From assembly GCA_009760855.2 (NCBI GenBank), contig WPIO01000130.1:955001-1017000 (forward strand): a stretch of DNA of 62,000 nucleotides, read 5' to 3'. The position numbers and the translations under genes were made by a program. Positions 1 through 23,573 of this stretch are shown one piece after another. Position 1 is the stretch's first letter. Every line of letters starts with the position of its first letter. Origin of the DNA: Cristatella mucedo (Eukaryota > Bryozoa > Phylactolaemata > Cristatellidae). The notes below the pieces were generated by a model that saw only the letters and a list, made by a program, of their open reading frames with translations, did not search any database and was not told the DNA's origin.

Positions 1-160
1 TAAGTTACGTATTCTCCTTGCGGCATCGCTCCCTCGTAAGACGATGGATGGCTCGACGTGCCCCTTCGGGCCTCTGTTGGCGTGAGCCATTGCTCGGGAC
101 AGACTCGACAAAAATAAGCAATCTCCTTCGAGCTAGGATGGAGTAGGCTAATGCGTTTCG

Positions 161-220
<60 letters not shown>

Positions 221-1600
221 GCTTTATAGCTGCGAATTGGCAATCGGCTACTAATTGTGCATATGCTCGCCGCCGCCTGTCTTCAAGAGGATTCTGCTCG
301 GCATCTGGAGCTTGCTTTCGGCTCCAACGTTCGTACAATTTAACATGCGTGTAATTTTATCAGATAGCATATACCGTAATGACAAGAAATCTGTGCTTGC
401 ACTTCGAACTTTTTGTTCAGTAAACGTATGCCGTTCAGACGTATGCTTTCACTTTCTCTGACTGTCTTCACATTCGTATATGGCGTTTTTCAACATCTCT
501 TGCAAGTTAATTCATTTTGGAATTTTTTGATTTAAAGCTTTTCAGTGCCATCCAACTTCATCAGGAATCTGTATCTAATAAAGTGCTCTGCTGAAGGCGA
601 AGGCAAAAGCGGCAGTGGTGGCAGCGGCGTTTTAGCTTCATTCTCGCAGAGTCTCAGCAGCGTTTTTTTTTACATATTCTCATTTTTGGGAATGACTTTG
701 GTTAACAGCTAGCTAAATGCAGTGGGGGCAAAAAAAATGAGTCAGGCAACGGTGCTGGCTTACTGATCAACTTACATTCCACGCTGCTTCTCAACTGATG
801 CCCAAATTGCTTAGCGGTAATGTACTCTTCTAGCGCTTGTCCGGCATGGGATTCAGGTAGTTTTTCTAGAAGTGCCATGCCACTAATATTTTGTCTGTGC
901 CAGGTGAACATGTAGATTCTTCGCTGGGATAAAGCATTTAGAGTGACAGGTGAGACTTGCATCCAAGATGGCTACCTGCGGCGGGATGTAAGCAGGGATT
1001 CATCAAGGGAGCAGAATATTTTAGGGCAATGCTAAATCTAGATCTTGCCTGAGCCAACTAGCTACGGCAAGCCTAGAACAAGCCGCACGGCTTCAAGGAA
1101 GCTGAAGTCTCCTTAAAGCAGTATTTAGCAGATGCGATTACTTATTAAGCTTGTGCTCTAAGTCGCTTGGTGGGCGAAAACTCGATCGGGGTGGGGATTG
1201 AGTCTGCCGTCTTGCCTACAGAGTAGGCATGCTTGGACTCAATAGGGTGTATCGGGCGACTCAATGATTACAGACAAGTAGGCGAAGCCTATCAATTATA
1301 AGCGACGTGGGTTTCTCATGAAAACCTAGAGGATCGACTGGCCTGCTGCTGATGCTCATAACTCGACTAAGGCGTTTCACTCTATCTGATTATATTAGTT
1401 ACTGCGATATTACTTCACATTCCTTGCATGCGCGTCTAATACGACTAATGAAACCACAAACTCGGTCTCGGCCGGTGAAGTATTAGCTGAGGGCAAATGT
1501 GAGTTGCCACCCCGCCATCGACGACAGGCATTTTCCAGGTGGCTCTGCTGGTGCTCTGGCGGTGAATCAGTCCGGAATCAGCGCATCAAAAGCGACTTAA
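1..1600. other. intergenic stretch, no gene seen
   Basis: Apart from the (TA)n run at 162-218, I see no conserved exon, RNA gene or recognisable element. Open frames here are short and of ordinary composition. Confidence 0.5.
162..218. repeat. (TA)n microsatellite
   Basis: Uninterrupted TA dinucleotide run of about 57 bp. The Tyr-Ile open frame through it is an artefact. Confidence 0.97.
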
Positions 1601-1605
1601 AACGC

Positions 1606-1755
1606 CGCCCTGGTTTGGCCTCCCAGGGATTAAGCTGTTCGCCCCGACCGAGACTAAGGTGAACGCATTTGATGCGCAAGGTCGTAGGCTCGAGCCGTTC
1701 GGCTTAAGTGAAGCGTTTGGATAAAAATTGAGTTCTCTTAAAAATTGCATTTGCT
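1606..1755 (+). mobile_element. SINE-B copy (tRNA-derived, LINE tail), diverged
   Basis: The head has a tRNA-like start (TGGTTTGGCCTCCCAGGG, box A-like) and a box B-like GGCTCGAGCC. It is followed by GAAGCGTTTGGATAAAAATT and GAGTTCTCTTA, the diverged form of the hairpin tail shared with the LINE family. Same layout as the clearer copy at 45270-45402. Confidence 0.6.
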
Positions 1756-2284
1756 TATGTTTATTTAAATCATCAATGGGTTCATATATTGGCGGTTTCG
1801 TAGATCGGCAAATGGATAGCGTAAACACAGATCGAGGTAGAGGTAAATGAAATGAGAAATAGAGTTCAGGACAATAGAGACCGACAGGATTACGAACCTC
1901 TCCAGGATGGGGACGTACGCACTGTAATAAACATCGCAGAGGTATTTCACTAGCATAAATCAAAGATCGACTAAAATGGATAGGTACCGTTTCCTTTCTG
2001 AAAACGTATTCTCGCTATCCTTGAGTCATTAATCGTACAAAATAGTTGCTGCCCGTAATGAGATCTGCAGCAGCTCTTTTCACACGAAGGCTGGATGGAA
2101 TTTTAGAGTCACTATTGGCCGAATGACCTTCGTCCTTTTTGGTAACCGAGTATCTGTCCCCGAAACGACAGCACGAAAACTAGCGAATCTTTTCAATCAT
2201 AAAAAGTTAGTAGTACATTGCTTTTCATATCTGTGGTACGATAGCTAAAAACAGCCAATAGTCTCGAAATCCAGCTTACATAAT

Positions 2285-3232
2285 ACGATTTTCTTAAATT
2301 AAGTGATGATAAAAAACTAACTTACTAGTTGTGGGCAAACCAAGTTTGATTCAAAAATTGGAAAAACTAACGCTCAAAATCGGCTCTGCCAGCATATCTT
2401 CTGTTGAATATGCACGCTAGACGACCACATCAGCTCCACAGTCACTCTGTCTACTTTCAGCTATATAGCATTGCCAAAATTTGGGCTTGTTTAGATAATG
2501 ATACCACATCTAAGTTGGTCCCTGCATTTGTGACATTCCGTCTTGACTTCTGTAACTCACTGCTTGCTGGCCTACCAGCATGTGCAATCAGGTGCTTACA
2601 GCTGATGCAAAACTCTGCAGCCAGGCTTGTCTGTCGTGAGCGTCGCAGTTGCCACATCCCACCACTTCTCGCCTACCTGCACTGGCTACCAGTCAAGCAA
2701 CCGATCGACTTCAAGGTTTTGTCGCTCTCTTTTAGGTCACTCCATTCTATGGCTCCAGCCTATCTCTCAGAACTACTCCCCAACCAGGCCAAGCATCGTA
2801 CCACCCACTTTTCGGAATTTAACAGTTTACCAGTACCTCGTACAAACCTCAAATCCTTTGGAGACCGTGCATTTAGTTCGTATGCTCCCAAAGCCTGGAA
2901 CTCCCTCCCGACTTGCGTCACAACATCCCCTGACTTGACCACATTTAAAAAGAACTTGAAAGCGAACCTATTTAGGACAGCATTTAGTTGGTCCCTGCGA
3001 TTCGTCCTTTCTGCTTATGCGTGCTGACACTGTGCATGCTGCCACTAACCACATTTGCATGCTGACCCTGTGCATATCACCCCTAGCCATGTTGTTAATG
3101 TTGTTTATCAAGCATATCATTCACCATTCAATCGCGTTTCCCTTTGCAGCAAATTTAAAGCGCCTAGAAAGAAATTGAGTTCTCTGATGGTGCTCTATCA
3201 AGTGCACTATTGTTATTCTTCTCTTAAGTGGT
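2285..3232 (+). mobile_element. CR1/L2-like LINE, 3' part of reverse transcriptase plus 3' UTR
   Basis: A 207-codon open frame (2404-3027) matches the C-terminal part of a non-LTR retrotransposon reverse transcriptase. It shows RLDFCNSLLAGLP, LQLMQNSAARLVCRERRSCH, LHWLPVKQ, APKAWNSLPTCV and LFRTAFS. Upstream, 2285-2403 matches the same element in broken frame. The 3' UTR ends with the AGCGCC-type hairpin and a short ATT-rich tail at about 3160-3232. The copy is 5'-truncated. The frame lacks the catalytic YADD box, so it is not a complete enzyme. Confidence 0.85.
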
Positions 3233-3239
3233 TACTGGT

Positions 3240-4120
3240 GCTGGCATTTTCATTTGCCTAAATTCGTAATGTGGAATAACTTGCTTGTATGTGAGCTCAC
3301 GCCATTCAGAGCATTTCGCTGTTCGTGATGATGAAGCTGATGCCAACGCGAGGTGCTGCCGGTACGTTGGATCAGCAACAGCTCTTCTTCACTCTCTGTA
3401 GAATGCCGATGAAAAAAAATGCAGCAGTAAATGTAAGGTTGGAAAAAGTTTCAGAATCGTTTGCAGTGGAAATGTGCAAGCTTAATGCTTAAGAATCGTG
3501 AAAAGGGTTCGATGGGCTGACAACCTCAAGAGCAAAAGTATGCCATCGACAGTCTTGAGGAGTCAACAAACACTTCTCGTGAAAGAGGAGCCCCGAGTAG
3601 ACAGGTAATGCAAATACACATCGTGGGCTAACGACGCAGTGACTCGACACATTCGTAGTGCATGTCAACTAGAGTGGATCAAGCTTCATTCTGCAGATTG
3701 GGGCAGAGGACTAGACACCAGTACAAAACAATTATTTGACCTAGATGAGATATAACCTGTATACTGTGTACGTCGCTGTATACTGCCTATACAGCGACGT
3801 TTGTCTATAGAGCTCACTCGCATTTGCCCACGGTACACCCCTAGGTGTACAGCAATAGTATGCCAGGTAGGTAAGCACGTTGATTTGAGCAAAGCCTAAG
3901 GTCTCCGGCTCTCGGCCGCTGATGAGAAGTGAGCCATAAAGAGCTGTCCCTAATTAAACGCCCAAACAGGACAAACTGAGTCCCCCCCCCCCAGCCGTCT
4001 CGTGGGCAATGAATAGGCCAACTACGGCCTGCTCCTCCATACCTAGCAATATACTATACTGGGGTATACAGTATACTACCTATACTGGGCGCTGAACTGC
4101 TGCACCAGTGTCAGCCTCCT
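3240..4120. other. intergenic, no gene; contains a hairpin
   Basis: No conserved coding sequence seen. The only clear structure is the inverted repeat at 3770-3800 and a related imperfect TATAC-rich palindrome near 4050-4077. Confidence 0.45.
3770..3800. repeat. perfect 13-bp inverted repeat with 5-nt spacer
   Basis: The arms ACGTCGCTGTATA (3770-3782) and TATACAGCGACGT (3788-3800) are exact reverse complements around CTGCC. It could form a hairpin. No gene association is visible. Confidence 0.9.
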
Positions 4121-4124
4121 CGTG

Positions 4125-4545
4125 CTCTCAGGTCCTGTATCGACAATAAATTAGCTGCTCCACTCCCTTAACGATAGTTAGCGACAGAAGCTTTCACTGT
4201 GCAGGTCCTAGACTTCTGAACTCAATTTTTACTCAACGCAACGACAGCTACTCTCCGGCTGTCGACTATGACACATCCTTTACAGCCGTCCTGAGCTGCT
4301 ACTTCCACGTTACTCACTATCTCAACTGCTCTCCTGACTCGGCTATGCTTTCCACTTTCTATTTGTTTCGTGAGATGAAGTCTGTTGGCTACCGAATGCA
4401 CACAGAAGGCCGCTTAGGCTATGAATGTGCTAGACAAAAATCCTCCTGCTAGACAAATCTCTTCCTACCTAACACCCACACAGTCGTTATGGCTTTGTGG
4501 AGTTACAGAAGGAGATACATTACATTTCAATATCTCCAGTAGTTC
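4125..4545 (+). mobile_element. LINE-related 3' tail, second family
   Basis: This segment is homologous to 32185-32440 (+) and 40020-40350 (-). They share ACATCCT..CAGCCGTCCTGAGCT, GTTACTCACTA(C/T)CTCAACT and GGCTTTGTGGAGTTACAGA. The copy at 40 kb continues directly into reverse-transcriptase coding sequence, so this is taken as the 3' region of that LINE family. Confidence 0.6.
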
Positions 4546-5570
4546 CGATAACGCTCCTGCTCGTTTCGATATAGCAGTTTAACACATGCTCAGGTTTCAA
4601 ACGGCTACGTTGGAGCTTACACCTTGGCCTTGGTCACATGCTTTTGCGAGCGGGCAGCAGACACCCAACCTAGCTCGAACCAATCGCAGAGTAGTTCAGG
4701 GTGCACGAGTCTGAGTCGCCTGAGCTGGCTTGCAGGCGCTACTGGCCCATAACCTGCTTGCCCCGTCCAGCATACCCTTTCAGCGGGCAAAACCGAGTCG
4801 AACAACATTCAAGAGCAGACAGTGAACACCGAGCATGCATCGGATATCGGGCACTCAGGAAACGAGTCCTGGTACGACAGCCACCCGACGAGCACTTGCC
4901 TGTCTTGCTCGGACTGCTTCATTTCTCTCTCCCAAAATCTCCTTAGCTCACCCTTAATTTCGTAAGCAGTGCCACCAAAAACAACGCATAAGCTCCCCCC
5001 CCCCCGAAACCTGCAAGCAAGTGTGAGCAAACGCCGAGCACGGGAAACACATTGCAGCACTCGCCAGCTTTCGGAGAACAAAACAGTTCTGTCGTCGTGC
5101 ATGGCCAACGGCCTTAAATACAAGTAGTATATAAAAATCCGCCGAAAAGCTAGAGCCGACCATAACAGGCACCATCCAACGGGTTGTTCTCCCTTTCTTC
5201 AAACAATTTCTTGCATGCAGGAAAAAAGAGAGTCCCTGGATGCAGCGGGATGCCGCAGCTGCTGCAAGGCTACTGATTGAACCAGACACAGGTCTGCGAC
5301 AGCAGGAACAAAGCCAGTGCTAGGTCGACAAGAGATGCGGTGAAAAATTGTTCTCTGAGTCTGCAATTCCCTGTGCCTGGCGGCCAGTGTGAAGGCGGGC
5401 AGCACGTTAAACTTGGTGTAAGTAGAGTCTAGTCCCAAAATAATAAGTATTTGGAATAGAGGCCTCCGAAAGCCAGTCCGAAGAGTGCAGGCGGCCAAAT
5501 CAGGTGCCTAATCACCGGCTGCGACGAGCCAGATTCTGGTCGTACTCGTTGGTAGCACCTGCTGTGCTTC
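4546..5570. other. 3' flank of par-6, no gene seen
   Basis: Short open frames only, none recognisable. It may hold the par-6 3' UTR, which would be transcribed leftward from 5721. I see no convincing minus-strand AATAAA close to the stop. Confidence 0.4.
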
Positions 5571-5578
5571 GCGATTGT

Positions 5579-5623
<45 letters not shown>

Positions 5624-5645
5624 TATGCATGTGTGTATATATATA
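5579..5645. repeat. (TA)n/(TG) microsatellite
   Basis: Alternating TA run with short TG interruptions, just 3' of the par-6 stop and probably in or next to its 3' UTR. Confidence 0.95.
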
Positions 5646-5721
5646 TTATGACGAGCCGATAAGGCGACCTAGATGCACGGGTTCAAGGCCAAACATGGTT
5701 GAGCTTCGACCGGTCGCTTGG

Positions 5722-19085
<13,364 letters not shown>

Positions 19086-19861
19086 ATTAAATTAGTGTTC
19101 CATACACTCGGCTAAGCAGGCCTGGGAGATCGAGGCGACGGTACTGGTTGGGCTCAGCTCCGTCACACTGACCTCGCGCGACGCGTCGACCTGACCTCGG
19201 CCGGATGTCGCCTCTCAAAACGAAGAAACCCGACTCGAAGATTTAGCTTCTTAATACCTAGATCAATACTATATATAGCAATTATTCTCATACAGAGTGC
19301 AGCGTTACGACGCCGCACGCATGTTCCAAAGCGTAGGCCAGACGGCAGCCGCCGGTGGGAGGGTAGGGATGCTATCATGACGTCACATAACCGCGGAATG
19401 TCAGTGAGGCTGCCAGATGAATTCTGGCCAAGGTCTTGCTGCCAGAAACGTCGTAGCGAGCAGCCAAGGACCGTCTTAACGACTGCCCGCTTGGCTGGCA
19501 GGCTCTGCAGCTCAGCAGGCTCCTATCCAACGGGCGCCAGCAGGTTTGCTGAGTCAGCGCCATTGCTGCCGCACATTTCTCGACGGCTGAGCGGGTCTGC
19601 GGACACTGCAGGTAGACGGCACGAAGAGGCGCCGCACATGCAAAGGCTATTGTCTGAAACGGATTCGCTGCGAAATGGATTCAAAATCTACGGCATCGAT
19701 AGCCGGCGCAATTTTGCCAGTGCAAATGAGTGGGCGAAAGATTGGGGTGGAGGTTAGAGGGCAGTCTGGAGATGCCGGCGGTCTTTCTTGCTCTCGTTTT
19801 ATTCTATTAGCTTATTCGCTTTGCGTCAGCTTTTCCGCACATACGGGAACTTTAGAAAGAC

Positions 19862-19892
<31 letters not shown>

Positions 19893-20600
19893 AAGAGCTA
19901 ACCGTATGCACAGAACGCTCGCAGCGTCGCTCCGTTGCCGCGTGCGCGAGCGAGCGGCAGGGTCCGCCCGACCGACGCAGTTTGTTGCCACGGGCTGAAC
20001 TTTGGAAAATGTACTACTGCTGCTGCTACATAAATCCGTTACTGGATTCATTCGATGCAACGTCGAAGACGTGGTTCATTGCGTCCATTCTCCACAACTT
20101 TGACAGGAATACTGCAGCAAACGATACTAGGCAATCGGTGCAAAGACAAACTTTTGCAGAGATAAAAGACCACTCTGCGCCCGCTCGCCGGAGGATTCGC
20201 CGCTTTCGGCGGCGGCGGCCAGTGGCTTCATCTCGCCGCCGCTTTCGGCGGCGCGCCGTCCCGTAGGCCTTTTTTTTGTCGCTCCGTTCGTTCAGCTCCC
20301 TCAGTCGCGCCGTCAGCGGCGGCGGCTCTCGAGTGAGCGGCTCATCGAGCTCGGAGTCGCTCGCCGAGGACGGCGCGGTTAGCTCGCGAGCGCGCACCCA
20401 GACTTCGAAGCTTTCAGAGCGCCCTACCAGATATTTCTTTTAACTGCCAGCAGCGTCTCAATGCACCTTACAGGGAGAACTATTGGGACATGTTCAAGAC
20501 GACGAGTGATCTTCTTAAAGGGGTAAGCAATAATTTGGCGATTAGTTCAATGGAGAAAGGTGTAAAAGAGAGATAGGAAGAGAAGGGTGATGTAGTTCTG
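19086..20600. other. par-6 5' flank; one GC-rich open frame of unknown status
   Basis: Likely holds the par-6 promoter and 5' UTR; no TATA box is obvious. (GA)n lies at 19862-19892. At 20026-20397 a minus-strand frame encodes a very basic peptide (RRRKRRRDE, RRRRKRR) after an acidic-serine stretch (SSASDSELDEP). I cannot match it to a family, and it may be only a GC-rich artefact. Confidence 0.4.
20190..20260. repeat. two CGCCGCTTTCGGCGGCG hairpin units
   Basis: The self-complementary motif CGCCGC-TTT-CGGCGGCG occurs twice, about 35 bp apart, in the same GC-rich patch. Each could fold into a strong short hairpin. Confidence 0.8.
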
Positions 20601-20609
20601 CACTAATAA

Positions 20610-21690
20610 TAATAATAATGCACTTGATAAAGCGCCCTCAGAGAACTCAATCTCTCTCTAGGCGCTTTACATTTGCTGCAAAGGGAAATGCAATTGAATG
20701 GTGAGTAAAATCACGCTTGACAAACAAACAAAATGAATAACATGGTTAGGGATGACATGCACAGGGTCAGCATGCAAATGTGGTTAGCGGCAGCATGCAC
20801 AGTGTCAGCACGCATAAGCATATCAAGGACGAATCACAGGGACCCACTAAATGCTGTCCTAAATAGGTGTGCTTCTAAGTTCCTTTTAAATGTGGTCAGG
20901 TCAGGAGATGTTCTGACGCAGGTCGGAAGGGAGTTCCAGGCTTTGGGAGCATACGAACTAAATGCATGGTCTCCAAAGGATTTGAGGTTTGTACGAGGAA
21001 TTGGTAGACTGTTGGATTCCGAAAAGTGGGTGGTACGATGCTTGATCTGGTGGTGGTGCTGTAGATCTGAGAGATTGGCTGGACCCAAAGAATGAAGTGA
21101 CTTAAAAGTGAGCGACAAAATCTTGAAGTCGATCAAAACCTTGAAGTTGATCCGTTGCTTGACTGGTAGCCAGTGCAGGTCGGCGAGAAGTGGTGTGATG
21201 TGGCAACTGCGACGCTCACGACAGACAAGCCTAGCTGCAGAGTTTTGCACTAGCTGCAATCGCCTGATTGCACATGCTGGTAGGCCAGTAAGCAGTGAGT
21301 TGCAGAAGTCGAGACGGGATGTCACGAACGCATGAACCAACTTGGACGTGTTATCCTTATCTAAACAAGCCCGAATTTTAGCAATGTTATGAAGCTGAAA
21401 ATAGGCAGATTTGACTGTGGAGCTGATATGGTCGTCTAACGAGAGGTCGCTTTGGAATATGACACCTAGATTTCGATCTAGTTCAACTGGAGATATGCTG
21501 GAAGAGCCAATTTTGAGCGTCAGCCTTTCCAATTTGTGAATCACACTGGATTTGCCCATAGCTAGTAAGTTAGTTTTATCGTCATTTTGTTTTAGAAAAT
21601 TTGCTGCCATCCATGTGCGGATGTCATCAATACATGCAGCACTACCGCAGGGACTTCGGTGTTGGGATGAAGTCACCAATTTGTTATTAC
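20610..21690 (-). mobile_element. best-preserved LINE 3' copy (281-codon open frame)
   Basis: The minus-strand frame 21679-20834 has no stop and covers the thumb and C-terminal part of a CR1/L2-like reverse transcriptase. It shows ACIDDIRTWMAANFLKQNDD, KTNLLAMGKSS, SRLDFCNSLLTGLPACAIRR, CHITPLLADLHWLPVKQRI, SYAPKAWNSLPTCV and LFRTAFSGSL. A small internal duplication gives INFKVLIDFKIL. The 3' UTR ends in the hairpin: outer stem AGCGCC 20631-20636 with GGCGCT 20661-20666, inner stem 20640-20644 with 20651-20655. An (ATT)n tail follows. It is 5'-truncated upstream of the catalytic motif, so it cannot encode a complete enzyme. Open frame and clean tail suggest recent insertion. Confidence 0.88.
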
Positions 21691-21959
21691 TTACCTTCAG
21701 AGAGTTTAGAAAAACAATCTAATTGTTGTCATTGCGATTACTGGGCAGTCTGTTTTCTGTGGGCGGTTAAGATGTACATTAGATGACCTTAACACCTGCG
21801 GTATCTTGCTCTGCAATTCGACTATTTCTCTAGATATTTTGGACTTGGCTTTTATAGCTAATATGGATTAGTAAAATGTCCAACAGTTATCCTAAACTGC
21901 GAAGCAGCCGAAAGAGATTCCCGACGTTTTGCGCCGGCCTTTGCGAGCCAACCTTATGA

Positions 21960-22825
21960 TAATAATATTATTATTATTCTTACATTTGATATAGCGCCCT
22001 CAGATAGCTCAATCTCTTTCTAGGCACTTTAAATTTGCTGCAAATGAAGCACTCTAGTAAATTACTTGCTTTCTTTATGTCATCCTTAAGCCAAAGAGCG
22101 TCCGAGGGCTGGTGATGGATCAGCTGTTTAGTTGCAGGATAAAACTCGCCATCTAGGAGGTCAGCGCCAGCGTCGCCGTGTAGCATTGTATCAAGGAGGT
22201 AAGGTCTGTTGGAGTGTCGAGGAGTAGCGCAGAGAAAGCAGGTTTGCTGCGGACAGCATCAATGTCAAGAGACTTTGGGTTTCTTGACTCAAGTGCAAGT
22301 TCGGCTACTGAAGTAGAAACTTTTCCAGGGAGAAGGAAATCCACATACGATCAAACGTGCAAAAAGGAGATAGGATTCGATAGGATATCATCGCGGGAGA
22401 AAATTCGGTCAATGCTAGCGTCTTTTATATGTATCAGGGCTTGAACGTAAGTAACGGAGGCAGAATGATTCAGACATGTTAGAACACACACTGAATCCGC
22501 TAGGCTACCAAACCAGATATTGAAATCACGAAGAACGAGAAGAGGATGGTTCCTAGCGAAAAGATCTGAGAGAGAGAGAGAGAGAGTCAGAAAAGTCACA
22601 GATGAAGCTGGGATTGCTAGCTGGTGGGCGATACATTACTGCGATCATCTGCAACTTATCATTAGCTGGAAAGAGAACCAAAGATTCAAAAGATTGTTTA
22701 GTAGCAACCAAAAAATGTTTTAAAATGAAGGAGATGCGGATGACAACCACTACTCGCCGAACTGCTTCGGCCCAGTAATCAGGGTACTCGCCTAGAACCA
22801 AGGTGAAGGCGAATATATATGAAGA
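21960..22825 (-). mobile_element. internally deleted LINE: endonuclease region joined to the 3' tail
   Basis: The minus strand first shows apurinic-type endonuclease remnants: LVLFPANDKLQMIAVMYRPP, NHPLLVLRDFNIWFG, then a DRIFSRDDILSN segment and a QPSDALWLKDDIKKA linker. It then passes directly to the 3' UTR and hairpin tail (about 21985-22035). The reverse-transcriptase domain between them is missing. An internal (GA)n lies near 22567-22587. The 5' side ends exactly where the HDAC11-derived duplicate begins. Confidence 0.72.
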
Positions 22826-23573
22826 CCGAGGTCGTGGACTCAAGATCCATGGCATATATGAAACGTCTGAATAGAGATTAAGTTCTCTTATGGTGCTATA
22901 CAAATTAATTATATTCCTGGGCAACGCGGCTCAGCATAACGTTCCTGTACTCCTCTACTAACGACTCGTGGTGGCTGCTGCAGTGCAGCCCCAGCGCAGC
23001 ACAAGCGGCAAGACCTCGAACGACTTCCGGCCACGGTGAAAGGGGGCTCGCTTACTTGGTGGGCGTCCAGGTCGACTATCATGGCTTTCTTCACCTTGTC
23101 TGCCTTTTCGTGAAAGAGAAACTGAAGTGCCAGGCTAATGTCTGCGTAGGCGCAGAAGCCGCCTCCTCGGTCGCTTGAGCAGTGGTGGAAGCCGCCACCG
23201 AGGTTGATGGCCCATTGCCTCTCCAGCGCCAGCTTGCCGGCCTGCAGACACACGCAGGAGAAAGAGAGAGAGAGGCCGCGCTAGGCCCCCACGGCGACTC
23301 GCAAGCTTGGCCTCGTGAAGCAGGCAATGCCTGGTGCACCGATGAGCGACAGGATGCGGAAAAAAACGGAGCGAACGGCTACTTTAGCGGCCTCCATTTG
23401 TATGAGCATCTGCAGCTGGTCAAGTCGGCAGATGAAACCTCGCGAACCGTGCATGTGCTCAAAAACGCAGAGAGTACTTACCAGCACAGAGCCGCCGGTC
23501 TGGTAGCGTAACTTCTTTAGAAGCTTGCGCTGGACTAGCACGTTGGGAATCATTGCAAGTATCGGTATCTCGG
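22826..23573 (-). pseudogene. HDAC11: inverted duplicate of HDAC11 exons 3 (partial) and 4 with introns
   Basis: 748 bp nearly identical, in reverse orientation, to 41364-42108. Exon 4 is complete at 23241-23056 (186 bp, same protein as the main gene including the His-His and DLDAHQ motifs, intact splice sites). Exon 3 is present only from 23573 to 23482 (92 of 117 bp), lacking its acceptor and first 25 bases. Differences I see are a CT repeat change just past the exon 3 donor, one in the CT tract before exon 4, and a small change after the exon 4 donor. Introns are retained, so this is a DNA-level duplication and not a retrocopy. It ends inside the SINE-B that follows exon 4 in the source, which marks the 41-kb copy as the original. 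No flanking HDAC11 exons lie nearby, so it is very unlikely to make an enzyme. Confidence 0.9.

Noticed and set aside
151-354. Open frames of Tyr-Ile, His-Thr, Cys-Val, Arg-Glu or Ser-Leu repeats at (TA)n, (CA)n and (GA)n runs here and elsewhere
   Set aside because: They are simple translations of microsatellites with no start context, domain or splice support.
1586-1963. 125-codon minus-strand frame
   Set aside because: It overlaps a SINE-B on the opposite strand and matches no protein pattern.
23056-23241. A second HDAC11 gene on the minus strand
   Set aside because: Exon 4 is intact but exon 3 lacks its acceptor and no other HDAC11 exon lies near it on that strand. It is an inverted partial duplicate.
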